Source: DASSQJ01 sp963730165 (GTDB taxonomy: Bacteria; Actinomycetota; Actinomycetes; Actinomycetales; Dermatophilaceae). Taken from it: a DNA stretch of 64,000 nt. The position numbers and the translations under genes were made by a program. The stretch lies in the NCBI GenBank assembly GCA_963730165.1, contig CAVSQS010000006.1:1-64000 (forward strand), read 5' to 3'. Below are positions 43,348 to 51,979 of this stretch, one piece after another. The notes under the pieces were generated by a model. It had not been told where the DNA came from. It searched no databases and saw nothing but the letters and a program-made list of their open reading frames with translations. Positions within the stretch are counted from its first letter, which is position 1; each line of letters opens with the position of its first letter.

Positions 43348-44193
43348 TCAGCCCCCGAGTGCCTTCTCGACGGCGCGACGGCTGAGGACCGTCGCGAGGT
43401 GCCTCCGGTAGTCGGCGTCACCGTTGAGGTCGCTCGGCGGGTTGGTGCCGTCGGCGGCCGCGGCACACGCCGAGGCGATGCCGTCGGCGGACGCCCCGAC
43501 GAGGGCCTGCTCCACGGCGGTCGCCCGCAGCGGCGTCGAGCCCATGTTCGTCAGGCCGACGCGCGCCTCGGCGATCGAGCCGCCCTCGGCCCGCACGGTC
43601 GCCGCGACGGCGACGATCGACCACTGGTGGGAGACGCGGACGAACTTCTCGTACGCGCTGCCCCACCCGGTGTGCTTCGGGATGCGGATCTGCGTGAGCA
43701 GCTCGTCCTCGCCGACCGCGGTCTCGAAGAGGTCCCGGAAGAACTCCGTCGCGGGCACGGTCCGCTCGCCCGAGGACCCGGTGATGACCATCGTCGCGTC
43801 GAGCGCGAGCACGGGTGCGCCGACGTCTCCGGCCGGGTCGGCGTGGACGAGCGCCCCGCCCACGGTGCCTCGGTGGCGGATCTGCGGGTCGGCGACGGTC
43901 TCGACCGCCGCGGCCAGCAGGCCCGCGTGCTCGCGGACGAGGTCGCTCCCGAGCACGTCGCTGTACGGGGTCATCGCCCCGACGACGATGTGGTCGCCGC
44001 CGTCCCGGATGCCTCGCATCGCCTCGATCCGACCGAGGTCGATGACCGTCTCCGGGGCGTTGAGGCGCATCCGGAGGATGGGCAGCAGCGACTGGCCGCC
44101 GGCGAGGACCTTGGCGTCCTCGGCCGACGCGAGCGCCGACAGCGCCTCCTCGACGCTCGTCGGCGCCACGTAGTCGAAGGATGCGGGAATCAC
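43348..44193 (-). CDS. Molybdenum hydroxylase FAD-binding (medium) subunit
   Basis: A 281-residue CoxM/xanthine dehydrogenase-type FAD subunit that passes electrons from the iron-sulfur clusters to an acceptor. It has the first FAD motif AGGQSLLPILRMRL (31-44) and the second TVGGALVHADPAGD near 112. The GTG start overlaps the large-subunit stop by four bases. It is part of the S-L-M-G order. Confidence 0.92.
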   Translation of the reverse strand: MIPASFDYVAPTSVEEALSALASAEDAKVLAGGQSLLPILRMRLNAPETVIDLGRIEAMRGIRDGGDHIVVGAMTPYSDVLGSDLVREHAGLLAAAVETVADPQIRHRGTVGGALVHADPAGDVGAPVLALDATMVITGSSGERTVPATEFFRDLFETAVGEDELLTQIRIPKHTGWGSAYEKFVRVSHQWSIVAVAATVRAEGGSIAEARVGLTNMGSTPLRATAVEQALVGASADGIASACAAAADGTNPPSDLNGDADYRRHLATVLSRRAVEKALGG

Positions 44194-46592
44194 TGGGCAC
44201 TCCCCTCACTCGCGGAGCCGGCTTGCTGGATTGCTCGCCACACCCGCTCCGGGGTGCAGGGCATGAGGATGTCGTCGACGCCCATCGGGCGCACGGCATC
44301 GACGATCGCGTTGACGACCGCGGGCGTCGAGGCGATCGTGCCCGCCTCGCCGACGCCCTTGGTGCCGAGCGTGTTCGTCGACGACGGCGACGTCGTGTGG
44401 TCGGTGACGAAGCTGATCGTGTCGGCCGCGGTCGGGAGCGTGTAGTCGACGAAGGACCCCGTGACGAGGGTGCCCTGCTCGTCGAACTCGGCACCCTCCC
44501 AGAGGGCCTGGGCGATGCCCTGGACGAGGCCGCCGTGGACCTGCCCCTCGACGATGAGCGGGTTGATGATGGTGCCGATGTCGTCGACGCAGACGTACTT
44601 GCGCATCCGGGTCGCGCCGGTCTCGGTGTCGACCTCCATCGCGCACAGGTGGGTGCCGTGCGGGAACGAGAAGTCCACCGGGTCGTAGGTGGCGTCGGCG
44701 TCCAGGCTCGGCTCGTGGCCGTCGGGCAGGTTGTGCCCGGTCCACGTGGCGAGCGCGACCTCCTGGATGGTGACGCCCTTGTCGGTGCCGCGGACGCTGA
44801 ACCTGCCGCCGCTGAACTCGAGGTCGTCGACGCTGGCCTCGAGCATGTAGGCCGCGTGCGGCTTCGCCTTCTCGATGACCCGGTCGGCCGCCATGACGAG
44901 CGCCTCGCCACCGACGACGAGGGAACGCGAGCCGTAGGAGTCCAGGCCCTTGGGGGCGATCTGGGTGTCGCCGTGGAGGACCTCGACGCTCTCGAAGGGC
45001 ACCCCGAGGCGGTCGGCGACGATCTGGCTCCACGCCGTCTCGTGGCCCTGCCCGTGGGGTGAGGTGCCGGTGACGACCTCCACCGTGCCCGTGGACAGCA
45101 TCCGGATGCTCGCGTGCTCCCAGCCGCCCGCGCCGTAGCTGAGCGCGCCGAGCACGCGGGAGGGCGCCAGGCCGCACATCTCGGTGAAGGTCGAGACGCC
45201 GATGCCCAGCTGGACCGGGTCGTTGCTCTCGCGCCGCCGCTGCTGCTCGGCCCGCAGCTCGTCGTAGCCGAAGAGCTCCTTGGCCTTGGCCGTGGCGGCC
45301 TCGTAGTTCCCGGAGTCGTAGGTCATGCCGGCCACCGTGGCGAACGGGAACTCCTCGTGCGTGATCCAGTTCTTCTCGCGGATCTCGAGCGGGTCGACCC
45401 CGACCTCGGCCGCCAGCTCGGTCATGAGCCGTTCGATGGCGAACGTCGCCTCGGGACGACCGGCGCCCCGGTAGGCGTCGACCCACGTCTTGTTCGTGTA
45501 GTAGTTCGTGACGTTGAACTGGTAGGCGGGGAACTTGTAGATGGCGTTGTACATCCAGGCCCCGAGCACGGGGACCCCGCCACCCACGATCGCCGCGTAC
45601 GCACCGAGGTCGGCCATGAGCTCGACCTTGAGGCCGGTGACGGTGCCGTCCTTCTCGGCGGCGAGGGTCAGCTTCTGCCACTGGTCGCGGCCGTGGTGCC
45701 CCGACACCATCGTCTCGGAGCGGGTCTCGGTGTACTTGCACGGCCGGCCGAGCTTGCGGGCCACGGCGAGGGTGACGAACTCCTCGGGGGTGGACTGCAG
45801 CTTGCCGCCGAAGCCGCCACCGACGTCGGGCGCGATGACCCGGATCTTGGACTCCGGGAGCCCGGTCGTCGCCGCGATGCAGAAGCGCAGGATGTGCGGG
45901 ACCTGGGTCGCCGACCACATGACGACCTGCTCGCCGGTCGGGTCGACGACCGTGGAGCGCGGCTCCATGAACGCCGGGATCAGCCGCTGCTGGCGGTACT
46001 CGCGCTCGAGCACGATGCCGTTCTCACGGGCCTTGGCGATCGCCTCGTCGACATCGCCGCCCGTCCCGGCCGCGGCCGAGTCCAGCTGCCAGACCGCGGA
46101 CACGTTCGTGCCGAGGTCGGGGTGGGCCAGCACCTCGTCCTTGGCGGCCTCCTTGAGGTCGAGGACGGCGGGGAGCTCCTCGTACTCGACGTCGACGAGC
46201 TCGGCGGCGTCCCGGGCCTCGGCGGCGGTGCGCGCCACGACGACGGCGACGATCTCGCCGGCACACGCGACCCGCTCGGTCGCCATCGGGAGGTGCGTCG
46301 GTGACTTCTGGTCCTCGGAGATCGGCCAGGCGGTGATGTTGACACCCTGGATGTCGGCGATGTCGGCACCGGTCATCACGGCGATGACCTCGTCCGCGGC
46401 CTTGGCCGCGGACGTGTCGACGGAGAGGATCTTCGCGTGGGCCAGGGGGCTGCGGACCATCGCGAGGTGCAGCATCCCGGGGAGCTGGATGTTGTCGGTC
46501 CACCGAGTCCGGCCGGTGATGAGGCGCTGGTCCTCCTTGCGCAGCCGGGCGTTGCCGACCTCGGCGGTGGGGCGGTCGTCGACGGCGGTCAT
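44190..46592 (-). CDS. Molybdenum hydroxylase large subunit, form II CoxL-like
   Basis: An 800-residue molybdopterin-cytosine-dinucleotide subunit of the xanthine oxidase family. Mo-cofactor motifs include GGGFGGK at 258-264 and the C-terminal GVGEAGT with the probable catalytic glutamate. The active-site loop is AYRGAGR at 373-379. True CO dehydrogenase (form I) has AYxCSFR with the copper-binding cysteine. This is therefore the form II type, whose substrate is unknown and may be an aldehyde, purine or other heterocycle. The ATG overlaps the small-subunit stop by one base. Confidence 0.92.
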   Translation of the reverse strand: MTAVDDRPTAEVGNARLRKEDQRLITGRTRWTDNIQLPGMLHLAMVRSPLAHAKILSVDTSAAKAADEVIAVMTGADIADIQGVNITAWPISEDQKSPTHLPMATERVACAGEIVAVVVARTAAEARDAAELVDVEYEELPAVLDLKEAAKDEVLAHPDLGTNVSAVWQLDSAAAGTGGDVDEAIAKARENGIVLEREYRQQRLIPAFMEPRSTVVDPTGEQVVMWSATQVPHILRFCIAATTGLPESKIRVIAPDVGGGFGGKLQSTPEEFVTLAVARKLGRPCKYTETRSETMVSGHHGRDQWQKLTLAAEKDGTVTGLKVELMADLGAYAAIVGGGVPVLGAWMYNAIYKFPAYQFNVTNYYTNKTWVDAYRGAGRPEATFAIERLMTELAAEVGVDPLEIREKNWITHEEFPFATVAGMTYDSGNYEAATAKAKELFGYDELRAEQQRRRESNDPVQLGIGVSTFTEMCGLAPSRVLGALSYGAGGWEHASIRMLSTGTVEVVTGTSPHGQGHETAWSQIVADRLGVPFESVEVLHGDTQIAPKGLDSYGSRSLVVGGEALVMAADRVIEKAKPHAAYMLEASVDDLEFSGGRFSVRGTDKGVTIQEVALATWTGHNLPDGHEPSLDADATYDPVDFSFPHGTHLCAMEVDTETGATRMRKYVCVDDIGTIINPLIVEGQVHGGLVQGIAQALWEGAEFDEQGTLVTGSFVDYTLPTAADTISFVTDHTTSPSSTNTLGTKGVGEAGTIASTPAVVNAIVDAVRPMGVDDILMPCTPERVWRAIQQAGSASEGSAQ

Positions 46593-47071
46593 CAGGCGTC
46601 GCTCCTCTCGCTCATGGCGCCCGCCGCAGCGGCGACGGCCTTGACGATGTTGTGGTAGCCGGTGCACCGGCACAGGTTGCCCTCGAGACCGACGCGGATC
46701 TCCTCCTCGGTCGGGTCCGGGTTCTCGCTCAGCAGGTCGACCGCCTGCATGATCATCCCCGGGGTGCAGTAGCCGCACTGGAGGGCGTGGTTCTCGTGGA
46801 AGGCCACCTGCATCGGGTGCAGCTCGCCGTTCCGGGCCAGGCCCTCGATGGTCGTGATGTCGCGGCCGTCGGCCTGGACGGCGAGCACGTTGCAGGACTT
46901 GACGCTCCGCCCGTCGAGGTGGACGGTGCAGGCACCGCAGTTGCTCGTGTCGCACCCGACGACGGTGCCGACCTTGCCGAGCACCTCCCGGAGGTACTGG
47001 ACGAGCAGCATCCGCGGTTCGACGTCGTCGTGATAGCGGGCGCCGTCGACGGTGACGGTGATCCGAGTCAT
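46592..47071 (-). CDS. Molybdenum hydroxylase [2Fe-2S] (small) subunit
   Basis: A 159-residue iron-sulfur subunit (CoxS/XdhA type). Cysteines 40, 45, 48 and 60 form the plant-ferredoxin-type cluster; Cys99, 102, 134 and 136 (CGYC, CRC) form the second cluster. AAGGAG lies upstream of the ATG. It is first of the S-L-M-G structural genes, 169 bases after the GTPase-like gene, with a palindrome in between. Confidence 0.94.
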   Translation of the reverse strand: MTRITVTVDGARYHDDVEPRMLLVQYLREVLGKVGTVVGCDTSNCGACTVHLDGRSVKSCNVLAVQADGRDITTIEGLARNGELHPMQVAFHENHALQCGYCTPGMIMQAVDLLSENPDPTEEEIRVGLEGNLCRCTGYHNIVKAVAAAAGAMSERSDA

Positions 47072-47213
47072 CCTTGACTCTCCTTCGCGAGGGGATCCGT
47101 GACGTGTTCGTGATCTTCCTTCACCCGTCGCGCGGACACAAGAGATCGCAGCGAACCCACGGCGCGGCAGCCCCCAGCGGTGGGGTCGGGACGACGAACG
47201 GTCCCCCTCACCG

Positions 47214-47232
47214 GTTTTCCTCTCGGGAAAAC
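47214..47232. promoter_or_regulatory. AT-rich palindrome upstream of the hydroxylase genes
   Basis: GTTTTCC and GGAAAAC flank a five-base centre, about 145 bases upstream of the small-subunit start and just after the GTPase-like gene. It is unusually AT-rich for this genome, which suggests an operator or terminator. Confidence 0.35.
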
Positions 47233-47240
47233 GCAGACCG

Positions 47241-47819
47241 CTACCGGCCCGTGCGGACCGGACTCGCCGCGACTCCGGCGCGCAGCACCGCCTCGAGCAC
47301 CTCCTCGACCGACTCGCGGTCGCGCGGGTCGGCGGAGAGGATCGGGGCGCCGCGGCACCACCGGTCGACGACCCGCCGGTAGTCGGCGAGCGCCGGCCGG
47401 TCCCCCGGGATCTCGAGGCGGGTGACGGCGACGGCGAGCGGGCTCGCCCCGAGGTCGGGGCAGATGTACCGCAGCCACTCCTCGGCCTCCTCGAGGGCGT
47501 CCGGGGTGTGTCCGTAGAGCCAGAGCACCACCCGCGGCGGGATGCCGGGGCGCATGACGTCGGAGGGCTGGAACCGCGCCTGCCCGGCGACCGACACGAC
47601 GGAGACGGTGCCGCCGGGGCCGTGCCAGACCCCGTGCTCCTCGCCTGCACCGCGCCGGGCCGACCGGGACTGCTGCGCGTCGCGCAGCCGTGGCTCGGAG
47701 GTCTCGACGACCTCCGTGTGCGAGACCGCCCGCACCGCGGAGGACTTGCCCACCCCGTAGGGACCGACGAATGCCACCTGCGGGGTCGCAGCCCGCGACA
47801 GCAGAGCCTGCAGGGTCAT
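47241..47819 (-). CDS. Small GTPase-like P-loop protein in the molybdenum hydroxylase cluster
   Basis: A 192-residue soluble protein with an intact P-loop GPYGVGKS (residues 19-26). A G3-like VAGQARF replaces DxxG, and the G4 region AVTRLE lacks a standard NKxD. The layout resembles CvnD-type GTPases of actinobacterial conservons, but no other conservon genes are nearby. The ATG at 47819 has GGAGG seven bases upstream; an ATG five codons earlier is possible. It separates the accessory genes from the structural genes of the cluster. Function is unknown. Confidence 0.7.
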   Translation of the reverse strand: MTLQALLSRAATPQVAFVGPYGVGKSSAVRAVSHTEVVETSEPRLRDAQQSRSARRGAGEEHGVWHGPGGTVSVVSVAGQARFQPSDVMRPGIPPRVVLWLYGHTPDALEEAEEWLRYICPDLGASPLAVAVTRLEIPGDRPALADYRRVVDRWCRGAPILSADPRDRESVEEVLEAVLRAGVAASPVRTGR

Positions 47820-47916
47820 GTCACCCACCTCCATCGCGCGGACTCTCACCCGCGCCCGGACAAACCCCTGCCCGACTCCGGATCGCAACGACCCGGTCCG
47901 TCGACGGTACGGCGCC

Positions 47917-47928
47917 GACCGATCGGTC
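47917..47928. promoter_or_regulatory. TetR-like palindromic operator candidate
   Basis: GACCGATCGGTC is a perfect 12-base palindrome 98 bases upstream of the GTPase-like gene, and the overlapping region also has CCGTCGACGG (47898-47907). TetR-family operators often have this form. No regulator gene is adjacent. Confidence 0.3.
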
Positions 47929-48012
47929 CGCACGCAGAGACGGTCGGCCGGAGCGGAAATGCCCGAACGGCCGACCCGTCCGCCGTTCACCCGTGTCGAG
48001 CGCCCGGGTGTG

Positions 48013-49167
48013 CTACTGGACCTCGACCCGCTCGCCGTGGTGGTGGATGGGCCCGGCGGTCTCCTGGAGCCGGGCACCACCCCCACCCCACTGGAGCGCG
48101 ACGATCTCGGCGGCGATGGAGACGGCCGTCTCCTCGGGGGTCCGCGCCCCGAGGTCGAGCCCGATCGGGGAGGACAGCCGGGCCAGCTGGTCCTCGGTCA
48201 CCCCGGCGCCCCGCAGACGCTCGAGGCGGTCCTCGTGGGTGCGTCGCGAGCCCATGGCGCCGACGTACGCGACCTCGGGCAGCGCCAACGCGGTCTCGAG
48301 CACCGGCACGTCGAACTTCGGGTCGTGGGTGAGGACGCAGATCACCGTCCGGCGGTCGATGCGGCCGGCGGCGACCTCGGCCCGGAGGTACCGGTGCGGC
48401 CACTCGACGACCACCTCGTCGGCCGCCGGGAAACGACTCGCGGTCGCGAACACCGGCCGGGCGTCGCACACGGTCACGCGGTAGCCGAGGAAGGAGCCGA
48501 CGTGCGCCACTGCCGCGGCGAAGTCGATGGCTCCGAACACGAGCATCCTCGGGCGCGGGGCATAGGCGGCGACGAAGACCCGCATCCCCTCGCCGCGCCG
48601 CTCACCGTCGGGGCCGTACGTGAGGGTCTCGGTCCGGCCCGAGGCGAGCAGGCCCCGGGCGTCGTCGACGACCGCGCCGTCGGCGCGGGGCGAGCCGAGC
48701 GAACCGCTCGGTGAGCTGCTGCCGGTGCCCTCGGGTCGCACGACGAGGCGGCGTCCGAGCCAGGCGGGGTCGGGGTGCTCGATGACCGTCGCCACCGCGA
48801 CGGGGCGCCCGTTGGCGATGTCGTCGGCGACGTCGCCGAGCTCGGGGAAGGTCTCCTGCGACACCTTCTCGACGAAGACGTCGAGGATCCCGCCGCAGGT
48901 CAGACCGACCGCGAAGGCGTCGTCGTCGGAGACGCCGTAGCGCTGGAGCACCGGCGTGCCCTCGGCCACGACCTCCTGGCCGAGCTCGTAGACGGCCCCC
49001 TCGACGCAGCCGCCGGAGACCGAGCCGACCGCCTCCCCACCGGGGCCGACGAGCATCGAGGCGCCCGCGGGTCGGGGGGCCGACCGGAACGTCGCGACGA
49101 CCGTCCCCACGCCCACCGTCTCGCCGGCGCGCCACCACGTCATCAGCTCGTCCAGCACGTCACGCAC
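48013..49167 (-). CDS. XdhC/CoxI family molybdenum cofactor maturation protein
   Basis: A 384-residue protein needed to sulfurylate and insert the molybdenum cofactor into xanthine dehydrogenase-type enzymes. It has the N-terminal XdhC/CoxI domain with SVSGGCVEG (C54) and LTCGG (C91). The C-terminal Rossmann domain has MLVFGAIDFAAAVAHVGSFL and the closing YVGAMGSRRTHEDR. The GTG start overlaps the CoxE-like stop by eight bases. It supports the view that the downstream S/L/M genes make a working molybdoenzyme. Confidence 0.92.
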   Translation of the reverse strand: MRDVLDELMTWWRAGETVGVGTVVATFRSAPRPAGASMLVGPGGEAVGSVSGGCVEGAVYELGQEVVAEGTPVLQRYGVSDDDAFAVGLTCGGILDVFVEKVSQETFPELGDVADDIANGRPVAVATVIEHPDPAWLGRRLVVRPEGTGSSSPSGSLGSPRADGAVVDDARGLLASGRTETLTYGPDGERRGEGMRVFVAAYAPRPRMLVFGAIDFAAAVAHVGSFLGYRVTVCDARPVFATASRFPAADEVVVEWPHRYLRAEVAAGRIDRRTVICVLTHDPKFDVPVLETALALPEVAYVGAMGSRRTHEDRLERLRGAGVTEDQLARLSSPIGLDLGARTPEETAVSIAAEIVALQWGGGGARLQETAGPIHHHGERVEVQ

Positions 49168-50266
49168 GCGCGACCACCTCCGTCAGCTCCTCGAACGCCG
49201 CCATCGAGTGTCCGGCGACGAAGTCGTCGATGTGCGGCAACACCGCCATGATGCCCCCCTGAACCGGCTCGTACCCCGGCCTGCCGCGGTGCGGGTTGAC
49301 CCAGACGAGCCGGTGGGAGACGGCCGCGAGGCGCCGCACCTGCTCGCCGAGCGCCTCCGGTCGGTCCCGCTCCCAACCGTCGCTGAAGACGACGACGACG
49401 GCGCCTCGCGCCATCCCACGCCGCCCCCAGCGGTCGAGGAAGACCTTGAGGCCCTCGGCGAGCCGGGTGCCACCGGACCAGTCCGGGATGGCCCGGCCGG
49501 CGGCGACGATGGCACGGTCGGGGTCGCGCTGGTGGAGGGGCCGGGTCACGTGGGTGAGGCGGGTACCGAGGGTGAAGACCTCGACGGGGACGTCGGAGGC
49601 GCAGTAGGCGTGGGCGAGCCGGATCAGGGAGTCGGCGTAGGCGCTCATCGACCCGGAGACGTCGATGAGGAGGACGACCCGTCGGGCCCGCGTCCCCCGG
49701 TGGCGCCACGCCACGTCCCCGGGCTCGCCCATCCGGCGCAGCGTCGCGCGTAGCGTGCGCCGGGCGTCGACCTCGCCCCGGCGGGACGTCGTGTGTCGAT
49801 GGGCCCGGCGACGGGGGGCACGTGGACGCAGCCGCGCGAAGAGCCGCGCCAGCTCCTCGCGCTCACGTCGGCTCAGCGTCGCCACGTCCCGGTGGCGCAG
49901 GACCTCGGTGCTGCTCGCGCGGGCGTGGACGGTGTCGGGGTCCTCGGAACCCTCGCCACCGGCCCCGGCCGCCTCGTCGAGGGCGGCCCGGGTCACCGTC
50001 GGCAGCGACGACGTCGGTCTGCTGCCGGCCCGGGAGCCACCGAACCACTCGGCGTAGACGAGGTCGTACCGCTCGAGGTCGGCGGGGGACGAGCACAGCG
50101 TCCCCCGGCCGGCGAGGTAGACCCCCACCGGGTCCTGGAGGCCGACGGCCGCGACCGCCTCGAGGTAGGTCCGCTCCCGGTCCGCCGTCACGTGCAGCCC
50201 GGCGGCGCGCAGGCAGCGGGCGAAGCCGAGGAGGATCTCCTCCGGCGGGCGGGGCGCGGCGCTCAT
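49160..50266 (-). CDS. CoxE-like VWA-domain protein
   Basis: A 368-residue protein of the CoxE (PF05762) family. A basic, variable middle (about 145-195) is followed by a von Willebrand A domain with the MIDAS metal site DVSGS (D202, S204, S206). In carboxydotrophs CoxE works with the MoxR-like AAA ATPase CoxD in posttranslational maturation of the active site. Here the partner gene lies seven bases upstream, which fits that pairing. Confidence 0.9.
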   Translation of the reverse strand: MSAAPRPPEEILLGFARCLRAAGLHVTADRERTYLEAVAAVGLQDPVGVYLAGRGTLCSSPADLERYDLVYAEWFGGSRAGSRPTSSLPTVTRAALDEAAGAGGEGSEDPDTVHARASSTEVLRHRDVATLSRREREELARLFARLRPRAPRRRAHRHTTSRRGEVDARRTLRATLRRMGEPGDVAWRHRGTRARRVVLLIDVSGSMSAYADSLIRLAHAYCASDVPVEVFTLGTRLTHVTRPLHQRDPDRAIVAAGRAIPDWSGGTRLAEGLKVFLDRWGRRGMARGAVVVVFSDGWERDRPEALGEQVRRLAAVSHRLVWVNPHRGRPGYEPVQGGIMAVLPHIDDFVAGHSMAAFEELTEVVARA

Positions 50267-50273
50267 CCGAGCC

Positions 50274-51182
50274 TCAGGCGGTGAGGAGGACGTCGAGGGC
50301 CTTCTTGACCCGCTCGGCGTCCTCGCGGTACTTCACCGCGACACCGAGGGTCGCGGCGGCGGTCTCGGTGTCGAGGTCGCGGGTCCCGAGCTCGTGGAGG
50401 GCGCGGGCCCAGTCGAGGGTCTCGGCCACGCCGGGCGGCTTGAGCATCTCGCGGTCGGACCGGATGGCGTGCACCGCCCGGACGACCTGCTCGGCGAGGG
50501 CGGCAGAGACCTCCGGCGCCCGGGTCGCGACGATCTCGAGCTCGCGCTCGATGCCGGGGTGCTCCACCCAGTGGTAGAGGCAGCGGCGCTTGAGCGCGTC
50601 GTGCAGCTCGCGGGTGCGGTTCGAGGTGAGGACGACGACGGGCGGGGTCGCCGCGGCCACGGTCCCGAGCTCGGGAATGGTCACCTGCCAGGTCGAGAGC
50701 ACCTCGAGGAGGAAGGCCTCGAACTCGTCGTCGGCCCGGTCGATCTCGTCGACGAGCAGGACCGCCGGCGCATCGCGCAGGGCGCGCAGCACGGGCCGGG
50801 CCAGGAGGAACCGCTCGTCGAAGAGGTCCTCCTCGAGCTCGCGGACGTCACGGGCGCCGCCCTCGACGGCCTCGAGGGCCCGCACGTGGAGGATCTGGCG
50901 CGGGAAGTCCCAGTCGTACAGTGCCTGGCTCGCGTCGATCCCCTCGTAGCACTGGAGCCGGATGAGCGGCAGGTCCATCGTCGCCGCCAGCGCCTCCGCG
51001 AGCGCCGTCTTCCCGGTGCCGGGCTCCCCCTCCATGAGCAGCGGTCGCCCGAGTCGCAGCGCGAGCCACGCGACCGTCGCCAGGGCGTCGTCGGCGAGGT
51101 AGCCGGACCGCCCCAGTGCACTCGAGAGGTCGGCGGCGGAGGCGAACGTCGTCCTGGGGTCCATGGCGACAGCATCACCCAC
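50274..51182 (-). CDS. MoxR-family AAA ATPase, CoxD-like
   Basis: A 302-residue AAA+ ATPase. Walker A is GEPGTGKT (52-59), Walker B LLVDEID (D145/E146), and sensor 1 lies in VVVLTSNRTRELHDALKRRC. MoxR/VWA pairs act as chaperones that insert or modify metal centres. The GTG at 51182 is chosen because AGGAGG lies five bases upstream; the ATG six codons later would leave that signal too far away. It is 26 bases downstream of the DUF202 gene. Confidence 0.9.
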   Translation of the reverse strand: MGDAVAMDPRTTFASAADLSSALGRSGYLADDALATVAWLALRLGRPLLMEGEPGTGKTALAEALAATMDLPLIRLQCYEGIDASQALYDWDFPRQILHVRALEAVEGGARDVRELEEDLFDERFLLARPVLRALRDAPAVLLVDEIDRADDEFEAFLLEVLSTWQVTIPELGTVAAATPPVVVLTSNRTRELHDALKRRCLYHWVEHPGIERELEIVATRAPEVSAALAEQVVRAVHAIRSDREMLKPPGVAETLDWARALHELGTRDLDTETAAATLGVAVKYREDAERVKKALDVLLTA

Positions 51183-51208
51183 GGGACCCTCCTGCGGGTA
51201 GCCGTGTG

Positions 51209-51547
51209 TCAGATCAGACGGACGAGGGCGGAGACCGTGACGGCGAGCGCGAGCATCCCGACGATGGCGCCGACCGCGGCCGGGAGCCGCCCGTCCGCGA
51301 GGACGGAGAAGATCGGCTCCCCCGGGTGGTCGCGGGCCAGCCGACGGACCCGCAGGGCCTCCAGCACGACCCAGAGCGCCACCGCGGAGGTCATCACCGT
51401 GGGGATGACGACGATGGGACCGAGCGTCTCGAGGGTGAGCCGTCCGATCGTCAGGGAGGCGACGAGGAGGGAGAGTCCGGTCCGGCGCCACGCCAGCGTC
51501 GTGCGCTCCTGCTGCATCCCGGGGTCGCGGTCGACCTCCTGGGTCAC
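51209..51547 (-). CDS. DUF202 family membrane protein
   Basis: A 112-residue protein with the DUF202 signature ERTTLAWRRTGLSLLVAS followed by two more membrane segments. Function is unknown. The GTG start overlaps the upstream YidH-like stop by four bases, so the two small membrane proteins are coupled and may form a heteromer. Confidence 0.82.
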   Translation of the reverse strand: MTQEVDRDPGMQQERTTLAWRRTGLSLLVASLTIGRLTLETLGPIVVIPTVMTSAVALWVVLEALRVRRLARDHPGEPIFSVLADGRLPAAVGAIVGMLALAVTVSALVRLI

Positions 51548-51924
51548 GAGCCGAAGCTCCGTACGAGGCTGCTGATGCCGAGTACGAGCCCGGCGGTGGC
51601 GACCGCGACGAGGACGACGACCATCGCCGGGTTGGCGGGGAGCGCGGTGTTCTCCCGCATGGCGCGCTCGGTGCGGACCCAGCCGCGCCACGCGGAACCG
51701 GCCACGAGGAGACCGCCGACGGCCAGGAGGGTGGCCAGCAGGTACTGGACCGTGTCGTGCAGCGGCAGGTCGAGGGCGTCGAGGGCGGCGGCACCCGCGA
51801 GCAGCGCCAGTCCCGTCCGGACCCAGGCGAGGAAGGTGCGCTCGTTGGCGAGGGAGAACCGCGGGTCGGGGTCGGTGCCGTGGTCGTACACGCTCGCCGG
51901 CCATCGCTTCTTCTGCTCGCTCAC
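51544..51924 (-). CDS. YidH family (DUF202) membrane protein
   Basis: A 126-residue protein with the YidH/DUF202 pattern DPRFSLANERTFLAWVRTGL and three membrane segments. The GTG start has GGAGGG touching it, too close for a ribosome site, but CATGAT ends six bases upstream, fitting a leaderless start. It begins a unit that runs through the second DUF202 gene to moxR. Confidence 0.85.
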   Translation of the reverse strand: MSEQKKRWPASVYDHGTDPDPRFSLANERTFLAWVRTGLALLAGAAALDALDLPLHDTVQYLLATLLAVGGLLVAGSAWRGWVRTERAMRENTALPANPAMVVVLVAVATAGLVLGISSLVRSFGS

Positions 51925-51979
51925 CCCTCCATCATGACGGACGGCCCGACGCCTGCCGGCATACCCCCCGGCGTACGGC

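Noticed and set aside
44190..46592. Calling the large subunit an aerobic CO dehydrogenase
   Set aside because: The loop is AYRGAGR (form II) and lacks the AYxCSFR cysteine that binds copper in true CO dehydrogenase.
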